Source: Evansella sp041820985
GTDB lineage: Bacteria > Bacillota > Bacilli > Bacillales > Salisediminibacteriaceae
Direction: 5' to 3'
Length of the DNA: 64,000 nucleotides
Assembly (NCBI RefSeq): GCF_041820985.1
Contig: NZ_JBGUAU010000027.1
Coordinates: forward strand, 1 to 64,000
Of this stretch, positions 16,245 through 24,540 are shown piece after piece. The notes below the pieces were generated by a model, which saw only the letters and a program-made list of their open reading frames with translations, was not told the origin of the DNA and did no database searches. Positions within the stretch are counted from its first letter, which is position 1, and every line of letters starts with the position of its first letter. The position numbers and the translations under genes are program-made.

Positions 16245-16425
16245 TCTCCCTCATGCTCCCGTCTGCTCGCGGATTTAACCGCATGCCAAGGTAGGCACTA
16301 CTGCGGTAGTGCCTATAAAATGACCTAGTCACTTTTCTCCCTCATACTCTCGTTTGTTCTCGGATTTAACCGTAGGCCTGGGTAGGCACTACCTCTGTCT
16401 GTTGCGCCTACAAATGGACCTAGTA
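16245..16425. repeat. Two tandem imperfect copies of a 90-bp element
   Basis: 16245-16333 and 16335-16425 share TCTCCCTCAT.CTC, GCGGATTTAACCG (or TCGGATTTAACCG), GGTAGGCACTAC and a closing TGGACCTAGT. The first copy contains the perfect palindrome GGCACTACTGCGGTAGTGCC, degraded in the second. Noncoding. Confidence 0.75.
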
Positions 16426-16477
16426 AAAAAGCTGTTCCAAACAAAAATCATCAATTAGATGACTTTTGGGAACAGCC
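16425..16477 (-). terminator. azoR terminator
   Basis: GGCTGTTCC and GGAACAGC pair across an AT-rich loop, and the minus strand continues with TTTTTT. It lies 14 bases after the azoreductase stop. Confidence 0.8.
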
Positions 16478-16490
16478 CTACTTATTTTAC

Positions 16491-17117
16491 TTATGCTTGC
16501 TTCGCAACAGAAACAGCTTCGTCTAAACCTTTTTGAATAATTTCTTCTGCTTGATCCGGGAATTGGTTATGTCCTTCGATGATTACCGAAGTGATATCTT
16601 TTACTCCCCAGAAGTTTAACATTGTTGATACATAATTTACTGCCATTTCTGAAGCTTGAGCAGGACCTTCGGAGTACACTCCACCTCTTGCATTCAATAG
16701 AACAGCTTTTTTATCCGTTAATAAACCAACTGGTCCTTCTGGTGTATAGCGGAACGTTTTCCCTGCTTGTGCTAAGTAATCTAAATACGTGTGTAATACT
16801 GCTGGTACAGTGAAGTTCCATAATGGGAATGCAAATACTACTTTATCCGCTGCTAAGAACTGATCTAAATATTTATTTACTAAATTCGTAGCTTGTGTCT
16901 CTGATGGGGTTAATTCAAAGCCATTCGCTAGTTTATACATTCCATTAATACTATCTAATCCGTAATACGGAAGATTTTCCTCAAACAAATCAAGCTCTGT
17001 AACTTCATCTTCTGGGTGAGTTGCTTTGTATGCATCAAGGAAAGTATGATACAACTTCACACTTACCGCTTGTTCGATTGGTCTTGAATTTGCCTTAATA
17101 AATAAAACCCTTGTCAT
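16491..17117 (-). CDS. azoR: FMN-dependent NADH-azoreductase
   Basis: A 208-residue flavodoxin-fold enzyme that reduces quinones and azo compounds with NADH through FMN, giving protection against electrophile and quinone stress. The phosphate-binding N-terminus (KANSRPIEQAVS), PLWNFTVPAVLHTYLDYLAQAGKTFRYTPEGP and LNARGG are family motifs. The start has GGAGG 7 bases upstream. Its promoter carries a palindrome over the -10 box, in line with control by a thiol- or quinone-sensing repressor as known for azoR1 in B. subtilis; the repressor itself is not in this window. Confidence 0.92.
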   Translation of the reverse strand: MTRVLFIKANSRPIEQAVSVKLYHTFLDAYKATHPEDEVTELDLFEENLPYYGLDSINGMYKLANGFELTPSETQATNLVNKYLDQFLAADKVVFAFPLWNFTVPAVLHTYLDYLAQAGKTFRYTPEGPVGLLTDKKAVLLNARGGVYSEGPAQASEMAVNYVSTMLNFWGVKDITSVIIEGHNQFPDQAEEIIQKGLDEAVSVAKQA

Positions 17118-17229
17118 AAATAACTACCTCCATAATATAATAACCGTTGCTACAGCAACAATTTGTTTTAAAAATAAGCATGAGGACAACCAACAAGAAA
17201 ATAGTTGCTATGCATACTAAATATAAAGA

Positions 17230-17260
17230 TTAGTATAATGATACTAAGTGTGAAAGTCAA
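17230..17260 (-). promoter_or_regulatory. azoR promoter with operator-like palindrome
   Basis: TTGACT (complement of 17255-17260), 17 bases, then TATACT (complement of 17232-17237). The inverted repeat TTAGTATAATGATACTAA (17230-17247) spans the -10 box, and a further TTTAGTAT half-site follows at 17219-17226. The remaining bases up to 17421 hold the promoter of the next gene. Confidence 0.7.
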
Positions 17261-17421
17261 ACAATAAACATCACGCAAAAAAAGACTAACAATTTCTAAG
17301 TAGAAAATTTGTAAAAGGAAGAGAAGATACTTCCAATGAATTTATATGAGACTATAAAATAAAAAATAGGTTCATAATGATATATAAAGCCTTTTAAACT
17401 ATACAAAGGATGTGAAAGAAC

Positions 17422-17865
17422 ATGAGTTTATTTCGAGGAAACAACCGTTCAAATTATGTGAAGAGTCAATTAGAGGAAATGCATTCGGAAATAGCACCTT
17501 TAACAAAGAAAAGCATGATATTTACATTTATTGCTATTCCATTACTGTTCTCCTCTATATTTAACTTATATTTCTTAATTACGTATGCTCCATCGAATGC
17601 TGAAATTGGCATGATGGTACTCATCTTCTGTGTCACTGGTGCTGTTGGAATGGCATTCTTTAAAGAATCAAAGTACTATAATAAAGAAATTCACAATACA
17701 AGTTTTGAATATATCGAGAAACGCATTAAGAAAAGTGAAGTCATAAATGATTACTCCAAGGAGAAATACTTGGATCAACTACATTCTGAGCCATATAAAT
17801 CCGTTGCAATCTTTTTGGAGTTTTTGCAACAAGAGGAAAATACTAATAAGCATTTGGGTAAATAA
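17422..17865 (+). CDS. DUF5392-like membrane protein
   Basis: A 147-residue protein with two hydrophobic segments (about 31-54 and 60-78) between a polar N-terminus and a charged, helical C-terminal half (EYIEKRIKKSEVINDYSKEKYLDQL). It resembles the small Bacillus family DUF5392, of unknown function. The ATG follows AAAGGATGTGAAAGAAC. Monocistronic with its own terminator. Confidence 0.6.
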   Translation: MSLFRGNNRSNYVKSQLEEMHSEIAPLTKKSMIFTFIAIPLLFSSIFNLYFLITYAPSNAEIGMMVLIFCVTGAVGMAFFKESKYYNKEIHNTSFEYIEKRIKKSEVINDYSKEKYLDQLHSEPYKSVAIFLEFLQQEENTNKHLGK

Positions 17866-17867
17866 CG

Positions 17868-17918
17868 AAGGAATGATTTAGCTAGGTTTGAGTTAGCTAA
17901 GTCATTCCTTTACTTTTT
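17868..17918 (+). terminator. Terminator
   Basis: AAGGAATGA..TTAGCTA pairs with TTAGCTAAGTCATTCCTT, followed by TACTTTTTTT on the plus strand. Confidence 0.88.
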
Positions 17919-17958
17919 TTGATGAGAAAATGGGGCATAATGCCTTCCTAAAACACTT

Positions 17959-20900
17959 TTATATCATAAGAATTTCCCGAATGTCATCTTCTGTCAATGT
18001 TGTGCTCTGCTCTTCAGAATCAACAACTTCTGCAATAAGGTCCCGTTTTTTATCTTGGAGCTCATTCATTTTTTCTTCAATAGTACCTCGTGCAACTAGC
18101 TTGATGACATTTACATCCTTTTTTTGACCAATGCGGTGTGCACGGTCTGCCGCTTGCTCCTCGACAGCTGGGTTCCACCATAGATCATATAAGATAACAG
18201 TATCTGCCCCTGTTAAGTTTAGACCTGTTCCTCCAGCTTTTAAAGAAATAAGGAATAAATCTCGTTCCCCTTCATTAAATCGATTACATGTCTCTAATCG
18301 TTCCATAGACGGGGTTTGTCCATCTAAATAGAAGTACGTTAACCCACGTACCCTCAATTCCCTGCCAATGATTTGGAGCATGCTGGTGAATTGAGAAAAA
18401 ATTAAAACCCTTCTTCCAGCATTTCTCGATTCTTCTAGTATTTGAAGAAGTTGCTCTAACTTAGCGGAGCTTCCTTTATACCCGTCAACAAACAATCCCG
18501 GATGACAGCATATTTGTCGCAGACGGGTTAGTCCAGCTAATATCCGAATACGATTCTTTCGAAAGGTATCCTTATCAAGATGCTTCCATGTATCATGTCG
18601 GAGCTTGGCTAAATAGGAAGCGTATAGTTTTTTCTGTTCTGGAAGCAATTCTACTGATTCGAGAGACTCTGTCTTTTCAGGGAACTCAAAAAGGACATCC
18701 TCTTTTATTCTCCGAAGCAAAAATGGCCGAACTCTTCGTCCAATGGACTTCTTGGTAAGAAAGCTGAACTCTCTTAACCCTTGAAATAGCTGCGGAAATA
18801 TTACATGGTAAATGGACCAAAGCTCTTCTAGTGAATTTTCCACTGGTGTTCCCGTCAAACCAAAACGACGATCTGCTTGTATTCTCTTTACCGCTCGAGC
18901 GGTTTGAGTGACAGGATTTTTAAATGCCTGTGCCTCGTCAAAGAAAACAGTATGAAAGATTTCTTTCTCGTAGTTTTTTATATCTTGGCGAAGCAATGGA
19001 TACGATGTGATGATGATATCTACATCCTCCCTATTGTTTAAGAGCTCTTCTCTTTGTTGCTTGTTCCCATCTATGACAATCGGCTGAAGTTCAGGAGCAA
19101 AGGTCATGATTTCCTGCAACCAGTTATACGTTAAAGAGGATGGGCAAACAATGAGAACAGGCTGATTGTTCTCTCGGATAGCTGAAAGCTCCGACAGAAT
19201 AAAAGTAATGCTCTGTATTGTTTTACCAAGGCCCATATCATCTGCTAAAACTCCGCCAAAGCCATAATTCGCCAGCATTTTCATCCACTTAAACCCTTCT
19301 TTTTGGTAACCACGTAATATGTTCTCTAACTGTGTTGGCACCTCAAAATCCAAGCTCCCTGGATGACGCAGTTTTTCGAGGAACTGTTGAAAGGATTCCT
19401 CTGCTGTAAAAACATCACTCTCTTCCATCATATCAAGGAATTTTAACCCATCCGTAATAGGCATGTTTAGAGAAGCTTCTAGATTATCCTCTTGAATTGG
19501 GCCTTGGCCACCATAGAGAAATCGCTGAATTTCTTCTACTTCCTTTGTTTCGAGGGAAAAGAGGGAGCCATTCCGAAGTCGATAATATTTACGTTTTTCT
19601 TCTATAGCAGCTAGTAATTCTTTGATCTCTTTGTCGGCGATTCCATCCATTTCAAACTTAAACTCCAGCCAATTCGTCCGTTCCTTTTTCACTTTTACTC
19701 TAATTTTAGGAAAGGTATTCTCTCTAAAGATGCGATTTCGAACCGCTGTAGTTGCATACAATCGTAGTTTTTTCTGAAGCGTTGGAACAACATGATATAA
19801 GAATTCGTACTCCAATGATTCATTTTGCATAAAATACCCACCATCTGTTTTAGAAAAACCACTTTCCTCCATGATCGTAAGTATTTCATCTTCCTTTTCC
19901 ATATCCCTTACAATCATTGGGCCAGTTGGAATGTCTCTACTTTCAAGAGGTTGAATAATCACATTCTCATATTGAAATTCTAATCCTGCTAGCAGTCTAT
20001 TGTTCAGACGATCGAGATAGAGATTTATCGTAAGAGGTGTTTTCATAAACTTCTGTGATAGCTCTTTAGAGATATCTACTCTTCCTAACTTTTTCAAGTC
20101 TGGAACGATTTTTTCTAGAAAAAAATTGATTTTCTCCTCTGGAATAGGAATCTCATTTTTCCCTGGTGCCACTACCATCTGTTGTAGCTCGAACAATCGG
20201 TCACAATCTTGTTCTTGTAGCTGAAATAATCTCCCTTTACTAAGAACAGATTGATATAAATTCATTACAATCAATTGATCAAAGCCTTCTATTTTTAATA
20301 GGTAATCCTCTCCCTGAGACTCTTGAAAACTGAAGGTTAAAGGGGGAATTCCATGTGTTATTGCTAGTTTCTCATATTGGTGATTGTCTTGCTCCACCGT
20401 TACTGATGGCGCTTGAGTAAGTAAAGGCGCTAGTCCTCCCCATGAAGAAGGAGGTATGAGTAAAACCTGATCGGTAAGTCCATACTCCTCATTCGTAGAA
20501 ACCCCTTCTAAAAACGCTTTTTCGTCCTGGATCACTCTGATTAGCTGATGTAACACGGCATCTGTTTCCGGAAAAAAACAATGGATATTTGGATCATACG
20601 TAAATGATCTAGAAACAGAGCTAGGTTTTCCTAACTTTACATCCGTCAAAAATTGCCGAATATGAGGTAGCTTCTTGCCACTTACCTCTATCTCCACCCC
20701 AAATACGTTATTCCCCTTCCCAATGGTGACTGGTTTACAGATGAACTTGAGATCAAGAACCTCTCTTTTTTCAAAATAACGCTGGTGTCTGCTTTTCTTC
20801 GGGTTGGGGCTATTAAATAACGTCAAAAAATGGTCTGTTAGCTCACTGCCATTCACTTCTTCCATTGTCATTCCTTTACCCTGCATATCTTTCATAGCTA

Positions 20901-21159
20901 ATAAAACAGCTGCAATATGCTGGCAGCCCATTTGAAAATTAGGTAATGTTGGACAACTACACGCAGTCTGAAGATCTTCTTGTGAATCCTTCGTAATCGT
21001 TACATAAAAGGTTTCGACTCCATGTACCGTTGCTTCACAATGATCCGATGTATATTGATGTATCGTTACTTTATTGGAACGGTAAAACGTATCACCTTTT
21101 TTGTAGGAGACAGTACCACACATTTCCTTTATCATTTTCTGATTGATTCTTATCTCCAT
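17959..21159 (-). CDS. ywqA: SNF2-family helicase with N-terminal SWIM zinc finger (YwqA-like)
   Basis: A 1066-residue ATP-driven DNA translocase. Near residue 67-85 a SWIM finger is seen (CSC, then C.H in FQMGCQHIAAVLL). Residues 150-580 are a family-specific region. The SNF2 motor starts near 605: GGVLADDMGLGKTIQSI (motif I), DEAQAFKNP (motif II), RFGLTGTPVENSLEELWSI (motif III), then the helicase C part with VLIFSQFTSMLQII and the arginine-finger motif ADRAHRIGQ. In B. subtilis the homologue YwqA is implicated in transcription-coupled or RNA-polymerase-related processes; the role here is inferred. GGAGCGG precedes the ATG. Monocistronic. Confidence 0.9.
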   Translation of the reverse strand: MEIRINQKMIKEMCGTVSYKKGDTFYRSNKVTIHQYTSDHCEATVHGVETFYVTITKDSQEDLQTACSCPTLPNFQMGCQHIAAVLLAMKDMQGKGMTMEEVNGSELTDHFLTLFNSPNPKKSRHQRYFEKREVLDLKFICKPVTIGKGNNVFGVEIEVSGKKLPHIRQFLTDVKLGKPSSVSRSFTYDPNIHCFFPETDAVLHQLIRVIQDEKAFLEGVSTNEEYGLTDQVLLIPPSSWGGLAPLLTQAPSVTVEQDNHQYEKLAITHGIPPLTFSFQESQGEDYLLKIEGFDQLIVMNLYQSVLSKGRLFQLQEQDCDRLFELQQMVVAPGKNEIPIPEEKINFFLEKIVPDLKKLGRVDISKELSQKFMKTPLTINLYLDRLNNRLLAGLEFQYENVIIQPLESRDIPTGPMIVRDMEKEDEILTIMEESGFSKTDGGYFMQNESLEYEFLYHVVPTLQKKLRLYATTAVRNRIFRENTFPKIRVKVKKERTNWLEFKFEMDGIADKEIKELLAAIEEKRKYYRLRNGSLFSLETKEVEEIQRFLYGGQGPIQEDNLEASLNMPITDGLKFLDMMEESDVFTAEESFQQFLEKLRHPGSLDFEVPTQLENILRGYQKEGFKWMKMLANYGFGGVLADDMGLGKTIQSITFILSELSAIRENNQPVLIVCPSSLTYNWLQEIMTFAPELQPIVIDGNKQQREELLNNREDVDIIITSYPLLRQDIKNYEKEIFHTVFFDEAQAFKNPVTQTARAVKRIQADRRFGLTGTPVENSLEELWSIYHVIFPQLFQGLREFSFLTKKSIGRRVRPFLLRRIKEDVLFEFPEKTESLESVELLPEQKKLYASYLAKLRHDTWKHLDKDTFRKNRIRILAGLTRLRQICCHPGLFVDGYKGSSAKLEQLLQILEESRNAGRRVLIFSQFTSMLQIIGRELRVRGLTYFYLDGQTPSMERLETCNRFNEGERDLFLISLKAGGTGLNLTGADTVILYDLWWNPAVEEQAADRAHRIGQKKDVNVIKLVARGTIEEKMNELQDKKRDLIAEVVDSEEQSTTLTEDDIREILMI

Positions 21160-21357
21160 GGACTACCGCTCCTTCAAGGCTTTTTAGAAAAATGCTTTGT
21201 TTCATCCTCCTAAAAAAATTAGTATCATTATTATATAATGCAAACCACTAAAGTCCAATGGAAAGTAGACTCCTCTCGGTTTAATCATTTATTGGTATAG
21301 CTCCTTTAACTATAGTAAAAAATAATATGACAAATTTTGCAGTTAGAGGGGATTTAC

Positions 21358-22041
21358 TTGAATACAAATTTCTTACAACTTACGACTGAACTTATCATTG
21401 GTTTCTTCGCATTACTTGTTTTAACAAAGGTGCTTGGAAAGACACAAATTACTCAACTGACTCCCTTTGACTTTATTTCTGCCTTAGTACTTGGAGAATT
21501 AGTAGGAAACGCAATTTATGATAAGGAAATAGGAGCTCATTTCGTTCTTTATGCTGTAGCTTTATGGGGGATTCTTATTTATTTGATTGAAATGCTTACA
21601 CAAAAAGTAAAGAAAACGAGAAGTATACTAGAAGGAAACCCCTCTATTATTATCAAAAACGGGAAGATTGATTACCAACAACTAAAGAAAAATCGTCTTG
21701 ATATAAATCAGCTCCAAAGACTTTTAAGAAGTAAAAATGTGTTTTCTATCCGTGAAGTAGCCTATGCTATTTTAGAGCCTAATGGCTCGATTAGTGTATT
21801 AAAAAAATCCAATTACGATACACCATCAAAACAAGATTTAAATATTAGTACGAAGCTCGTCTATTTACCTACTACCGTTATCTCAGATGGGAAAATTGTA
21901 TATGATAATTTGCAAGAGACCGGCTACAGCAAAGAGTGGCTCCTTAACGAACTAAATAAACAAGGAATTGCTAATGTTAAGAAAGTATTCTATGCAGAGT
22001 GGCTTGAAGGTGATTCGCTATACATTAATACATACAATTAA
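21358..22041 (+). CDS. DUF421 membrane protein (YetF/YdfS-like)
   Basis: A protein of 227 residues: three N-terminal transmembrane helices (about 8-85, with KVLGKTQITQLTPFDFISALVLGELVGNAIYD) followed by the two-part DUF421 soluble domain (GNPSIIIKNGKIDYQQLKK and SIREVAYAILEPNGSISVLKK). Relatives in B. subtilis are linked to germination and spore membranes or are uncharacterised. The start is a TTG at 21358, 6-7 bases after AGAGGGG; this gives the family N-terminus, whereas the ATG-less frame extending upstream does not. Confidence 0.85.
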   Translation: MNTNFLQLTTELIIGFFALLVLTKVLGKTQITQLTPFDFISALVLGELVGNAIYDKEIGAHFVLYAVALWGILIYLIEMLTQKVKKTRSILEGNPSIIIKNGKIDYQQLKKNRLDINQLQRLLRSKNVFSIREVAYAILEPNGSISVLKKSNYDTPSKQDLNISTKLVYLPTTVISDGKIVYDNLQETGYSKEWLLNELNKQGIANVKKVFYAEWLEGDSLYINTYN

Positions 22042-22596
22042 TTAAAATGTGTATCACAGTAGCTGAGAAAATGAAGGAACTAATTTAATAATGTGATTTT
22101 AGCACGTTCAGGTACTTCATCCGTCTATGAGCAATCTATCCATCTAAAAGTAATTAATTCTTGAAAGGATTGAATCATCCTTTGTCGATACATCTTCTTT
22201 CTTTTTTTTTATAATATCCTAACTAATTTAGCTGTAATTTTCATTAAGTATTTAAAACATAAACTTTGGTTTTACGTGGCAAACGGTGACGGTTCTCAGT
22301 GACCAGAGAGTTTAGTCAATTATAGAAGAATTTACAATATTATCTATTTAAATTAAAATAATCATAACAAAACGTGAAATAGGTTTCTAATAAGCATAAA
22401 ATTTATTTAAACTATTAGAATAGATCTAAGGTTTAAAATTACTCTAATTTTTTAAAAAAATGTGCATTTCGATAGAGGTTTAAACGACTAAATGCAGTAT
22501 TAATTGGATAAAACGATAAACTGTTTTCACTATTCGTGATGATTTTATTAATAGCTAGTCTAATTTTGTATCATTCTCTCTGTAGGAGGCTGTACT
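22042..22596. other. Long AT-rich intergenic region
   Basis: No gene of reasonable size is seen. A 7-bp hairpin AAAGGAT/ATCCTTT at 22164-22183 followed 13 bases later by a T-run may end the DUF421 transcript. The right end carries the ribosome binding site of the LAGLIDADG gene (TAGGAGG, 22583-22589). Confidence 0.5.
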
Positions 22597-23004
22597 ATGA
22601 AAGAGTATGAAGCATCGTACCTTGCAGGTATTATTGACGGAGAAGGAACCATAACCTTAACAAAAATGCATCAGAAAGAGAATAGAAGACCGATTATCTC
22701 TAATGCTTCAACAGATAAAGAATTACTAGAATATATACATTCGCTAACCGGTGGAGTAATTTGTAATAAGAAAAATTATTCTCCTGGAATTCATCGCGAT
22801 TCCTATACATTAACCATTAAAAGAAAAGAAGATGTTTTTTCACTGTTACAATCTATAGCTCCATATTTACGAGTTAAGAATAAAAAGGATCGTGCAATCC
22901 ACCTTTTAGAACATTATGATAGAGTGACTCCAAGGAACGGAAAATACTCTTTAGAGATGAGAGAACAGAAGATAGCTTTTGAAAAACAGTTCTTTAGTTT
23001 ATAA
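22597..23004 (+). CDS. Freestanding single-motif LAGLIDADG homing endonuclease
   Basis: A 135-residue basic protein with one LAGLIDADG motif, LAGIIDGEG (about residues 9-17), whose acidic residue would coordinate the catalytic metal. A single motif implies action as a homodimer, as in I-CreI-type enzymes. The downstream pattern (NRRPIISNASTDKELLEYI.. YTLTIKRKEDV.. LLQSIAPYLRVKNKKDRAI) fits the LAGLIDADG fold. AGGAGG lies at good distance. It is convergent with ssrA and ends 136 bases from the tmRNA 3' end; it is not inside the intron that interrupts ssrA. Mobility related to that intron is an inference from proximity. Confidence 0.85.
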   Translation: MKEYEASYLAGIIDGEGTITLTKMHQKENRRPIISNASTDKELLEYIHSLTGGVICNKKNYSPGIHRDSYTLTIKRKEDVFSLLQSIAPYLRVKNKKDRAIHLLEHYDRVTPRNGKYSLEMREQKIAFEKQFFSL

Positions 23005-23116
23005 CACTCTATGACAAGCTAGATTTCTTAAAAGTTGATTACCTCTATGCTGCATCACCTCGTGTTAAATAACCGGTGCGATAAAAAGTCAGAAAGCACA
23101 TTTCTAATCTAAACAC

Positions 23117-23146
23117 AAAAAAACCACCATAAGTTATGTATGGTGG
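23117..23146 (-). terminator. ssrA terminator sharing the tmRNA CCACCA end
   Basis: CCACCATA and TATGGTGG pair around a 7-base loop and TTTTTTT follows. The left arm begins with the last bases of the acceptor stem and the encoded CCA, so the terminator and the mature 3' end are mutually exclusive structures until processing. Confidence 0.9.
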
Positions 23147-23782
23147 AGACGGTGGGACATGATATTCCATGCTTTCGTCATGGCACTGACTATATCTTGA
23201 ACTTGAGATTTACTCAAGTCCCTTGGCGTATTATGTGAAACATATTTTTTACCTTTTCGGTAGGGTTTCACATCCTAGTACTACCCAGTAGGCAGCCTAT
23301 AAGTCGATACACGGCTGGTAGATTACTCCTCATACCGCTCGATATTGCCTTACTGTTTTTTTTCATAACAGGTTAGGTTTCATCGATAAAGCCAAGTTTT
23401 CACTTGTGTGTCACCACACAAGGCGACTAATAATTAATCGAACCCACGTCCAAGGATAACGCAACATAAGCGTCTACGAGCGTAGTCAGTTTATTAGCAT
23501 TTCGCTAACACTTCAGCCAACTGACAGGCTTCCGTGTAGCTATCCCGATTGATCTCTTCCTATTGTCCTCAGGCGGTGGACGCAAGGCGTATCCCACTAT
23601 AAGTGAGTCCCTGTACCTTCACATGGGCGATGAAGGGAGGAACCGCTAGCAACTAATTAAGCTGCAAATGCGAAATTGTTTTCTTGTTTGCCAACTATAG
23701 GCGATGAGCGTTTTATACGAGGACACTCAGCTCGGCTCGCAACTTAAGCACGACCTACCCCTGTCGAATCCAGAACGTCCCC
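23141..23782 (-). ncRNA. ssrA: tmRNA gene ssrA, interrupted by a group I intron
   Basis: The 5' exon (23782 to 23437) opens with GGGGACG and the tRNA-like TTCGACAGG. It contains the tag frame GKQENNFAFAA (GGC AAA CAA GAA and onward, stop TAA near 23659), pseudoknot-rich sequence, and stops in the T-arm at GTGGGTTCGAT. The 3' exon (23157 to 23141) is TCCCACCGTCTCCACCA. Joined, they give the T-stem GTGGG/CCCAC with loop TTCGATT and an acceptor stem pairing GGGGAC with GTCTCC; the mature RNA would be 363 nt. With SmpB, encoded just upstream, it rescues stalled ribosomes and tags the nascent peptide for proteolysis. The tag ends in AFAA where ALAA is common. Confidence 0.96.
23158..23436 (-). ncRNA. 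Group I intron in the T-loop of ssrA, 279 nt
   Basis: Pairings seen on the minus strand: P1, exon CGAU with intron GUCG, ending in the U.G pair at the 5' splice site; P2, CTTGTGTG/CACACAAG with a GTGA tetraloop; P3, CTTGGC/GCCAAG; P7, GACTtATA/TATAGTC with a single bulge, the 3' strand lying in AAGATATAGTC; an extra stem-loop region with ATGTGAAAC/GTTTCACAT between P7 and P3', as in subgroup IA2; P8, ACTTGAG/CTCAAGT; P9, CCATG/CATGG. The intron ends in G, as required. It carries no open frame, so it must be moved in trans if it is mobile. Boundaries are fixed within a base by the T-loop and the U/G rule. Confidence 0.92.
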
Positions 23783-23870
23783 ATGATAGAAGAATCAAAG
23801 GAAATCGTACGGATAGAATAAGTCAAAGCTAGTTTGCTTATTTAATTATGTTTCCGTAACTGCATAATTG

Positions 23871-23898
23871 ATTATAACATATCTGTATATCATTTCAA
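23871..23898 (-). promoter_or_regulatory. ssrA promoter
   Basis: TTGAAA, 16 bases, then a perfect TATAAT on the minus strand. Transcription would start about 80-90 bases before the mature tmRNA 5' end, leaving a leader for 5' processing. Confidence 0.75.
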
Positions 23899-23944
23899 AT
23901 GGTAACGTTCACCAAGGATGGAAAGTACTCATTTGTTAGTCATT

Positions 23945-24415
23945 TTATCGACCTAACTGATTATCCTTAAATGCACGTTGAATTTCACGGTTTGCATCTT
24001 TTTTCTTCAAGTCCTCACGCTTATCATACTTCTTCTTCCCTTTCCCTAGACCTAAAAGTGTTTTTGCAAACCCATTTTTAATGTAGACCTTTAACGGTAC
24101 TAGTGTGTACCCTTTCTCCTTTGTTAAACCAATTAATTTGTTAATTTCTTTTTTATGCATAAGGAGTTTTCTTGCTCTTACTGGATCGTGGTTATATCTG
24201 TTTCCTTGCTCATATGGGCTTATGTGCATGTTATGCAACCAAACTTCTCCGTTGCTAACACGAGCAAAGGAATCCTTTAAGTTCCCACGACCTCCGCGTA
24301 ATGATTTTATTTCTGTACCGGTTAAAATCATTCCCGCTTCGTATGTTTCTTCAATGGAATAATCATGGCGTGCCTTTTTATTTTGTGCAATTAATTTTCC
24401 TTCTGATGTTCCCAT
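23945..24415 (-). CDS. smpB: SsrA-binding protein SmpB
   Basis: A 156-residue OB-fold protein that binds the tRNA-like part of tmRNA and brings it to stalled ribosomes. Motifs: NKKARHDYSIEETYEAGMILTGTEIKSLR near the N-terminus, GEVWLHNMHISPYEQGN, and the basic C-terminal tail GKGKKKYDKREDLKKKDANREIQRAFK that enters the empty mRNA channel. Full length for the family. It lies directly upstream of ssrA in the same direction, the usual Firmicutes order, but each gene has its own promoter. Confidence 0.96.
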   Translation of the reverse strand: MGTSEGKLIAQNKKARHDYSIEETYEAGMILTGTEIKSLRGGRGNLKDSFARVSNGEVWLHNMHISPYEQGNRYNHDPVRARKLLMHKKEINKLIGLTKEKGYTLVPLKVYIKNGFAKTLLGLGKGKKKYDKREDLKKKDANREIQRAFKDNQLGR

Positions 24416-24450
24416 GGCTTCTGCATCCTTTCCACTCTTCTCACTGCTTC

Positions 24451-24479
24451 ATCATACCAAGAATAGGGAAGATTTTCAA
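24451..24479 (-). promoter_or_regulatory. smpB promoter
   Basis: TTGAAA, 17 bases, TATGAT on the minus strand, about 36 bases before the smpB start. It lies between smpB and tandem array B, so smpB need not depend on read-through from rnr. Confidence 0.65.
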
Positions 24480-24540
24480 TTTTAGGGATACAATTCTTTC
24501 TGTGATGACGTGAAAAATTGTTATACCACTACTTAAGTTT

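Noticed and set aside
23141..23782. Two-piece (permuted) tmRNA
   Set aside because: The normal 5'-tag-3' order is kept; the interruption is in the T-loop and shows group I intron pairings.
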